Positions 34,846 to 43,555 of a DNA stretch of 64,000 bases are shown here, one piece after another; position 1 is the stretch's first letter; each line of letters begins with the position of its first letter. The position numbers and the translations under genes were made by a program. This DNA is from JAVBRA01 sp031548435 (GTDB taxonomy: Bacteria; Bacteroidota; Bacteroidia; Bacteroidales; Rikenellaceae). Location: contig JAVBRA010000005.1 of assembly GCA_031548435.1 (NCBI GenBank), positions 22,417 to 86,416 of the forward strand, read 5' to 3'. Under the pieces are notes generated by a model. It saw only the letters and a program-made list of their open reading frames with translations, had not been told where the DNA came from and ran no database searches.

Positions 34846-34889
34846 AATGAATTGAAGATAAGTCAGTCAGGAGATACGCAGTATCTCCG

Positions 34890-34923
34890 AAAAGTTTTTG
34901 GTTAAGCTTTTTTCAAAAAGCTT
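34890..34923 (-). terminator. AT-rich terminator element, copy 3 (after cca)
   Basis: On the minus strand AAGCTTTTTG / AAAAAAGCTT followed by AACCAAAAACTTTT, 23 bases after the cca stop. Same layout as the elements after the Hdr-like locus and yidD. Confidence 0.7.
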
Positions 34924-34945
34924 AGGATGGAGTCCCTGAAAAAAA

Positions 34946-36346
34946 TCACTTCTCAACCAGGCCGTGTTTGGCGGCCAGGCGTTGCATGAGGGCGTATGCC
35001 TGATTGTAGTCGTTCTCGATTTCGCCTTCGAGGATCGCCTCTTTGATAGCGCTTTTGATTTCGCCCACCAGCGAGCAGGGGGGGATGCCGTAGATGCGCA
35101 TGATGTCGTCACCGCTGATGGGCGGAGCGAAGTTGCGAACGCGGTCTTTCTCTTCGATCTCGACCAGTTTCTGGCGTACCAGTTCGAAGTTGGCCAGGTA
35201 GCGCCGGACTTTGGCGTCGTTGCCCGAGGTGATGTCGGCTTCGCACAGGGTCATCAGGTCGTCGATGTCTTCGCCGGCCTCGAACAGCAGGCGGCGTACG
35301 GCCGAGTCGGTCACGGCCTCTTCGACCAGGGCGATGGGACGCAGGTGGAGCAGCACGATTTTCTGGACGTACTTCATTTTTTCGTTCATCGGCAGTTTCA
35401 GCCGGCGGAAGATCGACAGCACCATTTTCTCTCCCACCACTTCGTGCCCGTGGAACGTCCATCCGGCGGCGTCGTGCCAGCGTTTGGTGGCGGGCTTGGC
35501 GATATCGTGCAGCAGGGCGGCCCAGCGCAGCCACAGGTTGTCGGTGTGCGGGGCGATGTTGTCGAGCACCTGCAGGGTGTGGATGAAGTTGTCTTTATGG
35601 CTGCGGCCGCGCACGGTCTCGATCCCTTTGAGTTTGTGCAGTTCGGGGAAGACCAGTTCCAGCAATCCGCTTCGGTCCAACAGATAGAACCCGACGGAGG
35701 GCTTGGGCGCAAGCATGATCTTGTTCAGCTCGGTGGCGATGCGTTCCATCGACACGATGGCGATCCGCTCGCGGTTGCGCCGGATGGCTTCGAACGCGTC
35801 GGCGTCGATGGTGAAGCCCAGCTGGGCGGCGAAGCGGATGGCGCGGATCATGCGCAGGGGGTCGTCCGAGAAGGTGATGTCGGCATCGAGCGGCGTGCGG
35901 ATGGTGGTGTCTTCCAGATCCCGCATCCCGTTGAACGGGTCGACCAGGGCGCCGTAGTCGGCCCGGTTGAGCGAGAAGGCCATGGCGTTGATGGTGAAGT
36001 CGCGCCGGCGCTGGTCGTCCTCGATGGTGCCGTCTTCGACCACGGGCTTACGCGAATCGCTGCGGTACGACTCTTTCCGGGCGCCCACAAATTCGACCTC
36101 CAGTCCCCCGGCATTGACCATGGCCGTGCCGAAGTTTTTGAAAACGGAGACTTTCGCGCACAGCTTCTTCCCCAACTCTTCGGCCACCTCGATGCCGCTG
36201 CCCTCGACCACGATATCGATGTCGGTGGTGGGCCGGTTCAGGAACCAGTCGCGCACGTAGCCGCCGATCACAAAGGCGCGCAGGCCGGCGGCATCGGCTA
36301 TTTCGCCGATCTGTTTGAATACGGGGTGGTCGAGTTTTTTCAGCAT
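34946..36346 (-). CDS. cca: tRNA nucleotidyltransferase (CCA-adding type) with HD domain
   Basis: 466 residues. Class II nucleotidyltransferase: VIGGYVRDWFLNRPTTDIDI has the GG and DxD metal-binding motifs, and RRRDFTINAMAF is motif B. An HD domain follows (NFIHTLQVLDNIAPHTDN, WAALLHDIAKP). CCA is not encoded in the tRNA gene of this window, so the activity is needed. The HD part could give phosphatase or phosphodiesterase functions. A poly(A) polymerase cannot be fully excluded but the length and layout fit the Bacteroidetes CCA enzyme. Third gene after pdxJ and a small membrane protein, with an 18-base gap. Confidence 0.92.
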   Translation of the reverse strand: MLKKLDHPVFKQIGEIADAAGLRAFVIGGYVRDWFLNRPTTDIDIVVEGSGIEVAEELGKKLCAKVSVFKNFGTAMVNAGGLEVEFVGARKESYRSDSRKPVVEDGTIEDDQRRRDFTINAMAFSLNRADYGALVDPFNGMRDLEDTTIRTPLDADITFSDDPLRMIRAIRFAAQLGFTIDADAFEAIRRNRERIAIVSMERIATELNKIMLAPKPSVGFYLLDRSGLLELVFPELHKLKGIETVRGRSHKDNFIHTLQVLDNIAPHTDNLWLRWAALLHDIAKPATKRWHDAAGWTFHGHEVVGEKMVLSIFRRLKLPMNEKMKYVQKIVLLHLRPIALVEEAVTDSAVRRLLFEAGEDIDDLMTLCEADITSGNDAKVRRYLANFELVRQKLVEIEEKDRVRNFAPPISGDDIMRIYGIPPCSLVGEIKSAIKEAILEGEIENDYNQAYALMQRLAAKHGLVEK

Positions 36347-36364
36347 TATTTGATACCGGAAGGA

Positions 36365-36661
36365 CTATCGAATCAGATTCAGGATAAACGGAGGCGGATA
36401 CAGGATGCATAGCGTTACGGCCGCAGCCACACAAACCGGGATGGTGATGAACGATACCTTCCGCAGTGTTTTTTTGCTTGTTACCTCGCAAGTGGTCAGC
36501 ACTTTGGTGACTTCATGGACACCTAATCCCAACATGCCGGCCAGGGCCACCGACACCGTAAGCGTATCCTGTACCACAAAAAACATGACAGTTGCCAGGA
36601 ATATGAACCCGATGGCGCAGAGAATGAGGAATGTCCAGGGGGTTTCGGCTTTGTGTTCCAT
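36365..36661 (-). CDS. Small membrane protein
   Basis: 98 residues with three hydrophobic stretches (WTFLILCAIGFIFLATVMFF, LTVSVALAGMLGLGVHEV and VSFITIPVCVAAAVTLCILY). It follows pdxJ by two bases and precedes cca by 18, so it is in their operon. I do not recognise a family. Coding appears real because the spacing is tight on both sides and the hydrophobic pattern is regular. Confidence 0.7.
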   Translation of the reverse strand: MEHKAETPWTFLILCAIGFIFLATVMFFVVQDTLTVSVALAGMLGLGVHEVTKVLTTCEVTSKKTLRKVSFITIPVCVAAAVTLCILYPPPFILNLIR

Positions 36662-36663
36662 GA

Positions 36664-37377
36664 TTATTTCAACTGTTTGAGATAGAGCTGGATGGTGTTC
36701 TCCAGTCCCAGATACAGGGCGTCCGAGATCAGCGCGTGGCCGATCGAAACTTCTGCCAGTTCCGGGATGTTTTCGTGAAAATATTTCAGGTTGTCGAGGT
36801 TCAGGTCATGTCCGGCGTTCACCTCCAGGCCCAGCTCCCGCGCTTTTGCCGCGGCGGCGATGTAGGGGGCTATGGCTTTGGCGCGGTCGGCGGAATAACC
36901 CGAAGCGTAGGCTTCGGTGTAGAGTTCGATGCGGTCGCACCCGCATCCGGCGGCGGCTTCGACCATCTTCACGTCGGGGTTGACGAAGATCGACACCCGC
37001 ACCCCGGCCTCCCTGAACCGTGCCGACAACGAGCGCAACAGGTCGCCGTGGGCGACGGTGTCCCAGCCGTTGTTGGAAGTGATGGCGTCGGGGGCGTCGG
37101 GCACCAGCGTCACCTGTGCGGGCTTCACCTCGCACACCAGGCTCACGAAATCGTCCGAGGGGTAGCCCTCGATGTTGAACTCGGTGGTGAGCGCCCGCTT
37201 CAGTGCGCGGACATCGCTGTAACGGATGTGGCGTCCGTCGGGGCGCGGGTGTACGGTGATCCCCCAGGCACCGAACCGTTCGCAGTCGAGCGCCGCCTGC
37301 ACCACGTCGGGCGTGTTGCCCCCGCGCGAGTTGCGGATCACGGCGATCTTATTGATGTTTACGCTTAGTTTTGTCAT
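36664..37377 (-). CDS. pdxJ: Pyridoxine 5'-phosphate synthase
   Basis: Condenses 1-deoxyxylulose 5-phosphate with 3-amino-2-oxopropyl phosphate to give PNP in vitamin B6 synthesis. 237 residues, standard TIM barrel. Seen: LSVNINKIAVIRNSRGGNTP at the start, WGITVHPRPDGRHIRYSDV, EGYPSDDF, SIFVNPDVKMVEAA, DRIELYTEAYA and VNAGHDLNLDNL, VSIGHALISDAL. ATG at 37377 begins the conserved N-terminus; the longer frame upstream runs antisense to nadK. A TAACTTTG -7 box is at 37446-37453. First gene of pdxJ-membrane protein-cca. Confidence 0.97.
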   Translation of the reverse strand: MTKLSVNINKIAVIRNSRGGNTPDVVQAALDCERFGAWGITVHPRPDGRHIRYSDVRALKRALTTEFNIEGYPSDDFVSLVCEVKPAQVTLVPDAPDAITSNNGWDTVAHGDLLRSLSARFREAGVRVSIFVNPDVKMVEAAAGCGCDRIELYTEAYASGYSADRAKAIAPYIAAAAKARELGLEVNAGHDLNLDNLKYFHENIPELAEVSIGHALISDALYLGLENTIQLYLKQLK

Positions 37378-37445
37378 AATTTTCTTAAATTTGCAGGTGG
37401 ACGGATTGCATTCCCGCCGTGAGCGGAGGCAGGCCCGTCCAACCG

Positions 37446-37453
37446 CAAAGTTA
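37446..37453 (-). promoter_or_regulatory. -7 box for pdxJ
   Basis: TAACTTTG on the minus strand, about 70 bases before the pdxJ ATG and within the short divergent gap to nadK. Confidence 0.6.
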
Positions 37454-37473
37454 ACGGTTTTTCGTGAAAAAGT

Positions 37474-38340
37474 ATGAAAATAGCGATCTATAGCCGCCCC
37501 GAAACGTCGCACCGACAGGCAGACCTCGAAGCCCTGTTCGGCGCTTTGGAGCGCAATGGGGACGCCTGCATCCTGAACCGGGAGTTCGCGAGCAAGGTCG
37601 AAGCGATGACCGGGTGCGTATTTGCCGGAACCTACGCCGACGGCGATGCCGTCGATGCGGATCTTATGCTCAGCTACGGCGGTGACGGGACGTTCCTCGA
37701 CATTGTGTCGAAGTTTGTGATTGGCGACACGCCGCTGCTGGGCGTCAACCTGGGGCGGCTGGGTTTTCTGGCCAACGTCAGCCGCGACCGTTTCGACCAT
37801 GCCCTGGGGCTGGTGGCCGACGGCCGCTATGCCATCGAGGAGCGGGTGCTGCTGCGCATCGAAAGCCCGTCGCTGCCGCAGGGGCCGCTGTGCGCGTTCA
37901 ACGATTTTTCGATCCAGAAGCGCGGGGCGAACCTGATTGCGGTCAACATGGACGTCGACGGCGAAATGGTCTGCTCGTACGGCGGCGACGGGGTGCTGGT
38001 GTCCACGCCCGCCGGATCGACGGCTTATTCGCTGAGCGTGGGCGGGCCGGTGGTATCGCCCGGCAGCCGTTGTTTCGTCGTTTCGCCCATCGCTGCGCAC
38101 AACCTCACCATCCGGCCGCTGGTGGTGCCCGATTCGGCCGTGATTACGCTCGAACCCAAAGTCGGCGGCCAACAGGTGCAGGTTACCGCCGACAGCCGCT
38201 CGTTCGTTGTCCCCGGCGACTCGGTGTGGACGGTGCGCAAAGACGGGCGCACGGTCAAAATGATGAAACTGGAAGGTACGTCGTTCTATAAAACGTTGAA
38301 AGAAAAACTGATGTGGGGGTTCGACCGCCGCAACGGATAG
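37474..38340 (+). CDS. nadK: NAD kinase
   Basis: Phosphorylates NAD to NADP in the cytoplasm. 288 residues, standard. Seen: MLSYGGDGTFLDIVSKFV (GGDG catalytic loop), GVNLGRLGFLANV, LCAFNDFSI (in place of NE/D motif), and VSTPAGSTAYSLSVGGPVVSP. Divergent from pdxJ, sharing a 96-base promoter region. It precedes uppS by about 220 bases, an arrangement common in Bacteroidetes. Confidence 0.97.
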   Translation: MKIAIYSRPETSHRQADLEALFGALERNGDACILNREFASKVEAMTGCVFAGTYADGDAVDADLMLSYGGDGTFLDIVSKFVIGDTPLLGVNLGRLGFLANVSRDRFDHALGLVADGRYAIEERVLLRIESPSLPQGPLCAFNDFSIQKRGANLIAVNMDVDGEMVCSYGGDGVLVSTPAGSTAYSLSVGGPVVSPGSRCFVVSPIAAHNLTIRPLVVPDSAVITLEPKVGGQQVQVTADSRSFVVPGDSVWTVRKDGRTVKMMKLEGTSFYKTLKEKLMWGFDRRNG

Positions 38341-38434
38341 GAATAGGGCGAAAAACCGGCGCGCTCGACAAGACCGACAGGGACGGAACTCCCACTCGTT
38401 TTAACAGATGGTTGTAATTCTGTAAAAAAAACTA

Positions 38435-38442
38435 TCTTTGCA
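38435..38442 (+). promoter_or_regulatory. -7 box for uppS-bamA-skp
   Basis: Perfect TATCTTTG with TTG near 38413 (-33); leader of about 110 bases. Confidence 0.75.
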
Positions 38443-38559
38443 CAACTTTCGGCCGGAGGCGTTTGCCTGGAAGCCGGTGCGCGGCGAAAAAAAACCGGCG
38501 ATTTTACAATAAATACCATTTAACGCAGTTTGTGTTATTAACAGCCCTATTAAGTGCGG

Positions 38560-39255
38560 ATGACCCCGACCCACATAGCATTCATCATGGATGGCAACGG
38601 CCGGTGGGCCAAAAGCCGGGGGCTCGAACGCCTTGACGGGCACAGGGCCGGGGTCGAACGGATACGCACGGTCATCCGGTGTGCGGCGCAGGCGGGGGTG
38701 AAGTACCTTACGTTCTACGCTTTCTCGACCGAAAACTGGGGGCGTCCGCAGGAGGAGGTCGACGGGTTGATGGAACTTTTCTGTACGGCGGCCGTGGCCG
38801 AAGTCCCTCAGCTGAACGAGCAGGGCGTGAAAGTGCTGTTCGTCGGCGATAAGGAACGCCTGTCGGGCAAGGTGAAAGCCTCGCTTGCCGAGGCCGAACG
38901 CGTTACCGCCGGCAACACGGCGATTACCGTGCTCATCGCCATGAACTACAGCGGCCGGTGGGAGATCGTCCAGGCTGTGAAAGAGATCGCCCGCGAGGCG
39001 GCGGAGGGGAATATTCCGCCCGCTTCGATAACGGAACAAACGGTGAGCGGGCATCTGTGTACCAGGGGAGTGCCCGACCCCGACCTGCTGGTGCGCACCA
39101 GCGGCGAGATGAGGGTGAGCAATTTCCTGCTGTGGCAGATCGCCTATTCCGAGATATACGTCACCGGAGCCTGCTGGCCCGATTTCGACGAGGCGGAATT
39201 TGCCGCGGCGCTCGATGCGTACAGCGGGCGCGAGCGCAGGTTCGGCAAGTTGTGA
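38560..39255 (+). CDS. uppS: Isoprenyl transferase (undecaprenyl diphosphate synthase)
   Basis: Makes the C55 lipid carrier for peptidoglycan and glycans. 231 residues. Catalytic Asp in HIAFIMDGNGRWAKSRG, then GHRAGVERI, TFYAFSTENWGRPQEEV and the C-terminal RTSGEMRVSNFLLWQIAY with SEIYVTGACWPDF. The ATG at 38560 is chosen; a GTG two codons upstream would add only MR. First gene of the uppS-bamA-skp-skp operon for envelope assembly. Confidence 0.97.
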   Translation: MTPTHIAFIMDGNGRWAKSRGLERLDGHRAGVERIRTVIRCAAQAGVKYLTFYAFSTENWGRPQEEVDGLMELFCTAAVAEVPQLNEQGVKVLFVGDKERLSGKVKASLAEAERVTAGNTAITVLIAMNYSGRWEIVQAVKEIAREAAEGNIPPASITEQTVSGHLCTRGVPDPDLLVRTSGEMRVSNFLLWQIAYSEIYVTGACWPDFDEAEFAAALDAYSGRERRFGKL

Positions 39256-39363
39256 CGGGGCGGCCGGGAGATGTTATAAGTGTTGTTGCATTAAGTGGCT
39301 CCGATGATAAACGATCGGCGGCCGTTGATAATAATACGGGCCGGTGGCCCTAAAGACTTACGA

Positions 39364-41886
39364 ATGAGGATTGGATCAATAGCGGTGTGGCTCGCGGTTG
39401 TTTTTACAACGCTGCTTCCTTTTACGAATTACGCGCAGGACGATGGCTCCATGCAGGTCGACTATCAGGCCATCGACTACCAGGGCGCTCCCCGTCCTTA
39501 TGTTATTTCGAAGATCAATATGGAGGGCGTTTCGGAAATGAGCCGCAACATCCTTCTGTCCATGTCGAGGATTTCGGTGGGCGACACCATCATATTGCCC
39601 AGCAACACGCTGCCCGAATCCATCCGCAGCATGTGGGCCGGGGCGAGGTATTTTTCGAGCGTGAGCGCACTGGTCGAAACCTCGGGCGACCAGGTGGAGG
39701 TGACGTTCGTTTTCAAGGAACTGCCCCGCATCAGCGAAGTTGCCGTCACCGGCGTGAACAGTTCGCAATCCAAGGACATCATAGAAAAACTGGCCCTGAC
39801 CAAGGGCAAGGAATATTCTGAATTCGTGATGCAGAACTCGATCCGCATCATCAAGGAGTTCCTGGCCACCAAGGCGTACCTCGACGCCACGGTCGAGACG
39901 AAAACCACCCCCGACCCGGTGCGCGAGAATTACATCAACCTCGAATTTGCCGTCACCCGGAATAAAAAGGTGAAGGTGGGCCGCATCGACTTCTCCGGAA
40001 ACCAGACCCTGTCCGACAAAAAACTGAGGCGGTCGTTCAAGAAAACCCACCAGCCGTCGATCAACGTGTTCCAGAGCAAAAAGTTCAATACCAAGGAGTA
40101 CGAAGCCGACAAGGGACTGATGATCGACTATTACAACACCAAAGGGTTCCGCGACGCGATGGTGGTGAGCGATTCGGTCTACCGCTACAAAAGCCGTAAG
40201 ATCGGCATCGATATTACGGTGGAGGAAGGCGATAAATATTATTTCGGCGACATCCGCTGGATCGGCAACACGCTGTACAGCGGCGAAGAACTCTCGCATG
40301 TGCTGGGAATCAAAAAAGGCGACACCTACGACAGGGAACGGCTCGACGGGCGCCTTTTCGGGGCCTCGGCCGACGACGAATGCATCAACTCGATGTACCA
40401 GAACCTGGGTTATCTGGGTTTCAGCCTTGAAACCATCGAACTGGTGGAGGGCGATACCATCAACATCGATGTCGTGATGATCGAGGGGAGCGAGTATACC
40501 ATCAACAGCATCAAGGTGACGGGCAACGAACGGGTGAACGACAACGTCATTATCCGCGAGATGATGCTCCAGCCGGGGCAACTCTACAACCGCGACCTGA
40601 TCATGTCCACCATCCAGCGCCTGACGCAGTTGCAACTGTTCGATCCCGAGACCATCGCTTCCGGACTGAGCATCGATCCGGCGGGCAACAATTCGGTCGA
40701 CCTGGGTTTCAACCTGGCTGAGTCGCCCTCGGATAAGTTCGAGATCTCGGGCGGGTGGGGAGGCTACTCGTTCGTCGGGTCGATCGGGGTGCGGTTCGCC
40801 AATCTGTCGATGCGCAACCTGTTCAAGAAAGGGGAGTGGAAACCCTATCCCGGCGGCGACGGCCAGTCGTTGCAGATCAGGGCGCAAACCAACGGACAGT
40901 ACTATAAAGCGTTCTCGGTCGCGTTCAACGAGCCGTGGCTCGGCGGCAAGAAAGCCAATTCGTTCACCGTGTCTGCCCACTACAGCGACGAAACAGACGC
41001 CACTTACGTGTTCCAGACCGCTTCGCGCCACTTCCGCACGTTCGGGGTGTCGGTGGGACTGGGGCAGCGGCTCAAATGGCCCGACCCGTTCTTCACGCTC
41101 TATACCGGGTTGACTTACTCGCTTTACAAGCTTGACAACTGGTACAATACGTTCATCATCACCGACGGGGTGTCGAACACCATTTCGCTCGACCTGACGC
41201 TCAACCGCAACACCACCAACCATCCGATCTTCCCGACCCGCGGGTCGAACCTGACGGTGGCCCTGTCGCTGACCCCGCCCTACTCGTTGTTCGATGACAC
41301 CGACTATACCGCCTCGACGATCACGAACCAGGATCGTTACCGCTGGATCGAGTACAACAAGTGGGGCCTGAAGATGGAGTGGTACAACTCGCTGTCGCGT
41401 CCCGATAAGCAGAAGCAGTTCGTGCTGTTCCTGCGGGCCGAGATGGGCTATCTGGGACACTATTCGCTGGGCCGCATCTCGCCTTTCGAGCGCTATGACG
41501 TCGGCGGCGACGGGATGGTGGGCTACAACATCTACGGTTACGAAACAATCGGGCTTCGAGGCTACGAAAACAGTTCGCTTACGCCCGACCGCGCCATCGG
41601 CGAATACGCCCGGGTGTACAACAAGTTTACCACCGAACTGCGCTATCCGCTGGTTACCAGCAACACCGCCTACATTTTCGGGTTGGTGTTCGCCGAAGCG
41701 GGCAACGGTTACCGCGACTGGCAGTCGTTCGACCCGTTTGCGGTAAAACGCTCGGTGGGGGTAGGCTTCCGGCTTTTCATGCCGATGTTCGGGCTGCTGG
41801 GCTTCGACTGGGGCTACGGCTTCGACCATGTGAGGGGCGAAAAGGCCGGGACGCAGATGCACTTCTCGATGGGCGGAAACTTCTAA
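39364..41886 (+). CDS. bamA: BamA outer-membrane protein assembly factor
   Basis: Central subunit of the beta-barrel assembly machine. 840 residues with a signal peptide (MRIGSIAVWLAVVFTTLLPF), several POTRA domains (up to about residue 440; e.g. ISKINMEGVSEMSRNILLSM, EVAVTGVNSSQSKDIIEKLA, VKVGRIDFSGNQTLSDKKLR, YFGDIRWIGNTLYSGEELSH, YTINSIKVTGNERVNDNVII), and a C-terminal Omp85 barrel ending in MHFSMGGNF with the terminal Phe. Conserved barrel loop regions GFDWGYGFD near the end match. The ATG at 39364 begins the signal peptide; an earlier in-frame ATG would place charged residues before it. Followed by two Skp chaperone genes. Confidence 0.97.
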   Translation: MRIGSIAVWLAVVFTTLLPFTNYAQDDGSMQVDYQAIDYQGAPRPYVISKINMEGVSEMSRNILLSMSRISVGDTIILPSNTLPESIRSMWAGARYFSSVSALVETSGDQVEVTFVFKELPRISEVAVTGVNSSQSKDIIEKLALTKGKEYSEFVMQNSIRIIKEFLATKAYLDATVETKTTPDPVRENYINLEFAVTRNKKVKVGRIDFSGNQTLSDKKLRRSFKKTHQPSINVFQSKKFNTKEYEADKGLMIDYYNTKGFRDAMVVSDSVYRYKSRKIGIDITVEEGDKYYFGDIRWIGNTLYSGEELSHVLGIKKGDTYDRERLDGRLFGASADDECINSMYQNLGYLGFSLETIELVEGDTINIDVVMIEGSEYTINSIKVTGNERVNDNVIIREMMLQPGQLYNRDLIMSTIQRLTQLQLFDPETIASGLSIDPAGNNSVDLGFNLAESPSDKFEISGGWGGYSFVGSIGVRFANLSMRNLFKKGEWKPYPGGDGQSLQIRAQTNGQYYKAFSVAFNEPWLGGKKANSFTVSAHYSDETDATYVFQTASRHFRTFGVSVGLGQRLKWPDPFFTLYTGLTYSLYKLDNWYNTFIITDGVSNTISLDLTLNRNTTNHPIFPTRGSNLTVALSLTPPYSLFDDTDYTASTITNQDRYRWIEYNKWGLKMEWYNSLSRPDKQKQFVLFLRAEMGYLGHYSLGRISPFERYDVGGDGMVGYNIYGYETIGLRGYENSSLTPDRAIGEYARVYNKFTTELRYPLVTSNTAYIFGLVFAEAGNGYRDWQSFDPFAVKRSVGVGFRLFMPMFGLLGFDWGYGFDHVRGEKAGTQMHFSMGGNF

Positions 41887-41926
41887 ACCAACACCTAACC
41901 TTAATATCACATTAAATTTGTTCGTT

Positions 41927-42442
41927 ATGAAAAAACTGATTCTGACGATCGCCGCGGTTGCCACGGTGGCAATTTCGGCCCATGCGCAAAAGAACGCCCA
42001 CCTCAATTCACAGACGATATTCAAAGCCATTCCCGAGTACCAGGCGGCCATTGACCGCATCGAGGAACTGACCAAGTCGTATCAGGATATCATCGACAAG
42101 GAGGAGGAAAAACTCGATGCCAAGCACCAGGAATTCGAAAACAATCAGGCCAATTATTCCGATCAGCAGTACGAACAGGCCTCGTCCGAGTTGCAGAAAT
42201 ATGCCGACGCGATCGACAAGTACACCAACGACATCTTCGGCGAAGAGGGCGAGATCTATAAAAAACGCGTCGAGTTGATCAAGCCTATCCAGGATAAGGT
42301 GATCAAGGCCATCAACGATGTGGCCAAAGAGGGCGGCTACGATTTCATTTTCGATATGGCCGGCAACCAGTCGATCATCTACTCGAACGCCAGCCTCGAT
42401 GTGACGCAGAAAGTGATTGATAAATTGGGCGTTAAAAAATAG
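41927..42442 (+). CDS. OmpH/Skp-family periplasmic chaperone, first copy
   Basis: 171 residues with signal peptide (MKKLILTIAAVATVAISAHA). Skp-like: N-terminal strand HLNSQTIFKAIPEYQAAIDR, two long charged coiled-coil helices (EELTKSYQDIIDKEEEKLDA, ASSELQKYADAIDKYTNDIF) and C-terminal strands YDFIFDMAGNQSIIYSNA. It would escort unfolded outer-membrane proteins to BamA. Begins 40 bases after bamA; a second, divergent copy follows. Confidence 0.95.
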   Translation: MKKLILTIAAVATVAISAHAQKNAHLNSQTIFKAIPEYQAAIDRIEELTKSYQDIIDKEEEKLDAKHQEFENNQANYSDQQYEQASSELQKYADAIDKYTNDIFGEEGEIYKKRVELIKPIQDKVIKAINDVAKEGGYDFIFDMAGNQSIIYSNASLDVTQKVIDKLGVKK

Positions 42443-42538
42443 TGCTTATATTTGCGGTGCCGCACGGAGTCGGAACAGCCTTATGACGTCCCGAAGCACG
42501 GAGGAGAAAATAACAACTAAGAATCCTAAATTGATTAT

Positions 42539-43057
42539 ATGAAGAAAATTTTTGTAGCGGCGATGGCGGTTGCGGCCTTGTGTTCGGCAACTTCGCTTAA
42601 CGCCCAGAACATCAAGTTCGGCAAGGTCGATTACGCTGAATTGACGGCGCAGATGCCCGAAGCCGAAAGCGCCAAGAAAGAACTGCAGACCCTCTATCAG
42701 GACTATTCGCAACGGTTGGAAAAGATCCAGCAGGAGATGGAGACGATTGCCGTGAAACTGGGCAACACAGGGACAACCCTCCCCCAGGCTGAAATTGACG
42801 ACCTTTCGAGCCAGTACCGCTCGTTGCAGAGCCGCGGTACCGAAATGCAGACGGTGGCTCAGAATGTGCTGACCCAGAAGGAAGAGGAACTTTTTGGGGC
42901 GATTCGTACGAAAGTGGGCGCCGCCGTTGAAAAAGTGGCCAAGGCCAGTTCAATCACCATTGTGTTTGATCCGGCCGAAGGCGTGATCGTTTACTTCGAC
43001 CCGGCTCACGTGACTGACCTCACTCCGCTTGTTAAAAAGGAACTGGGACTGAAGTAA
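42539..43057 (+). CDS. OmpH/Skp-family periplasmic chaperone, second copy
   Basis: 172 residues, signal peptide MKKIFVAAMAVAALCSATSL with cleavage after NAQ. Same architecture as the preceding gene: KFGKVDYAELTAQMPEAESA, coiled-coil helices (LQTLYQDYSQRLEKIQQEME, FGAIRTKVGAAVEKVAKASS) and a terminal strand VIVYFDPAHVTDLTPLVKK. Bacteroidetes usually have two or more tandem Skp paralogues after bamA. The two proteins may form mixed trimers; unproven. Confidence 0.95.
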   Translation: MKKIFVAAMAVAALCSATSLNAQNIKFGKVDYAELTAQMPEAESAKKELQTLYQDYSQRLEKIQQEMETIAVKLGNTGTTLPQAEIDDLSSQYRSLQSRGTEMQTVAQNVLTQKEEELFGAIRTKVGAAVEKVAKASSITIVFDPAEGVIVYFDPAHVTDLTPLVKKELGLK

Positions 43058-43099
43058 TCCCGGGGATCGACAAAAAAGGCGTCACAGGCGAGGCGCTCT

Positions 43100-43163
43100 T
43101 ATTATCAAAAGCCATTTTTTCACTCAGGAATGTTTGTGAGTGGAAAAATGGCTTTTGATAATA
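43100..43163. repeat. 27-bp hairpin between convergent skp and yidD genes
   Basis: Arms 43100-43126 and 43137-43163 pair with one G-T; 10-base loop GGAATGTTTG. Begins TATTATCAAAAGCC. No T tract follows either arm; position suggests a terminator or transcript-end structure. Confidence 0.92.
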
Positions 43164-43225
43164 GGAACCCGTGGTTCCAAAGATTCTCGGGAGAACCTGT
43201 TGTGATTTGACGTCCGGATCGATCA

Positions 43226-43276
43226 CGAAAAACGAAGTGCTTCCGGGAGTTTTTTGTTGAACTTTTTTGCAAAAAA
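43226..43276 (-). terminator. AT-rich terminator element, copy 2 (after yidD)
   Basis: On the minus strand TTTTTTGCAAAAAAGTTCAA then CAAAAAACTCCCGG... to GTTTTTCG; about 85% identical to the element at 34681-34733. Starts 22 bases after the yidD stop. Confidence 0.75.
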
Positions 43277-43297
43277 TCAGTTTGAGTCCTGTGGGAG

Positions 43298-43555
43298 TCA
43301 TGGCACCGGGTCGTGTCCGTGGCCGCCCCAGGGGTTGCACGAGAGGATGCGTTTGGCGGCGAGCCAGCCTCCTTTCAGTAGTCCGTGTTTGCGCAGGGCT
43401 TCGAGGGCGTACTCCGAGCACGAGGGGGTATACCGGCACGCTCGCGGCAGGACGGGCGAGATGAATAGCTGGTAAAGGCGGATCAGTCCAATGAAGGGGC
43501 TAATCAGAGTTGCCTTGAATCTGCTTGCCGATTTTTTCGATCGATCGTTTGACAC
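43298..43555 (-). CDS. yidD: Membrane protein insertion efficiency factor YidD
   Basis: 85 residues. Contains the full signature LIRLYQLFISPVLPRACRYT, PSCSEYALEALRKHG and RILSCNPWGGHGHDPVP. Peripheral inner-membrane protein that helps YidC insert proteins. Overlaps the 3' end of rnpA by 56 bases, so the two are translationally linked as usual for rnpA-yidD, although overlap this long is notable. Confidence 0.96.
   Translation of the reverse strand: MSNDRSKKSASRFKATLISPFIGLIRLYQLFISPVLPRACRYTPSCSEYALEALRKHGLLKGGWLAAKRILSCNPWGGHGHDPVP

Noticed and set aside
34677..34923. Miniature transposable element
   Set aside because: Flanking elements also occur as gene-end signals, and no target-site duplication is evident around the palindrome.
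36664..38172. A long N-terminal extension of pdxJ
   Set aside because: The extension overlaps nadK on the other strand; the PdxJ N-terminus starts at 37377.
39376..42075. An 899-residue minus-strand frame opposite bamA
   Set aside because: High-GC antisense frame; the plus-strand BamA has full domain structure and promoter context.
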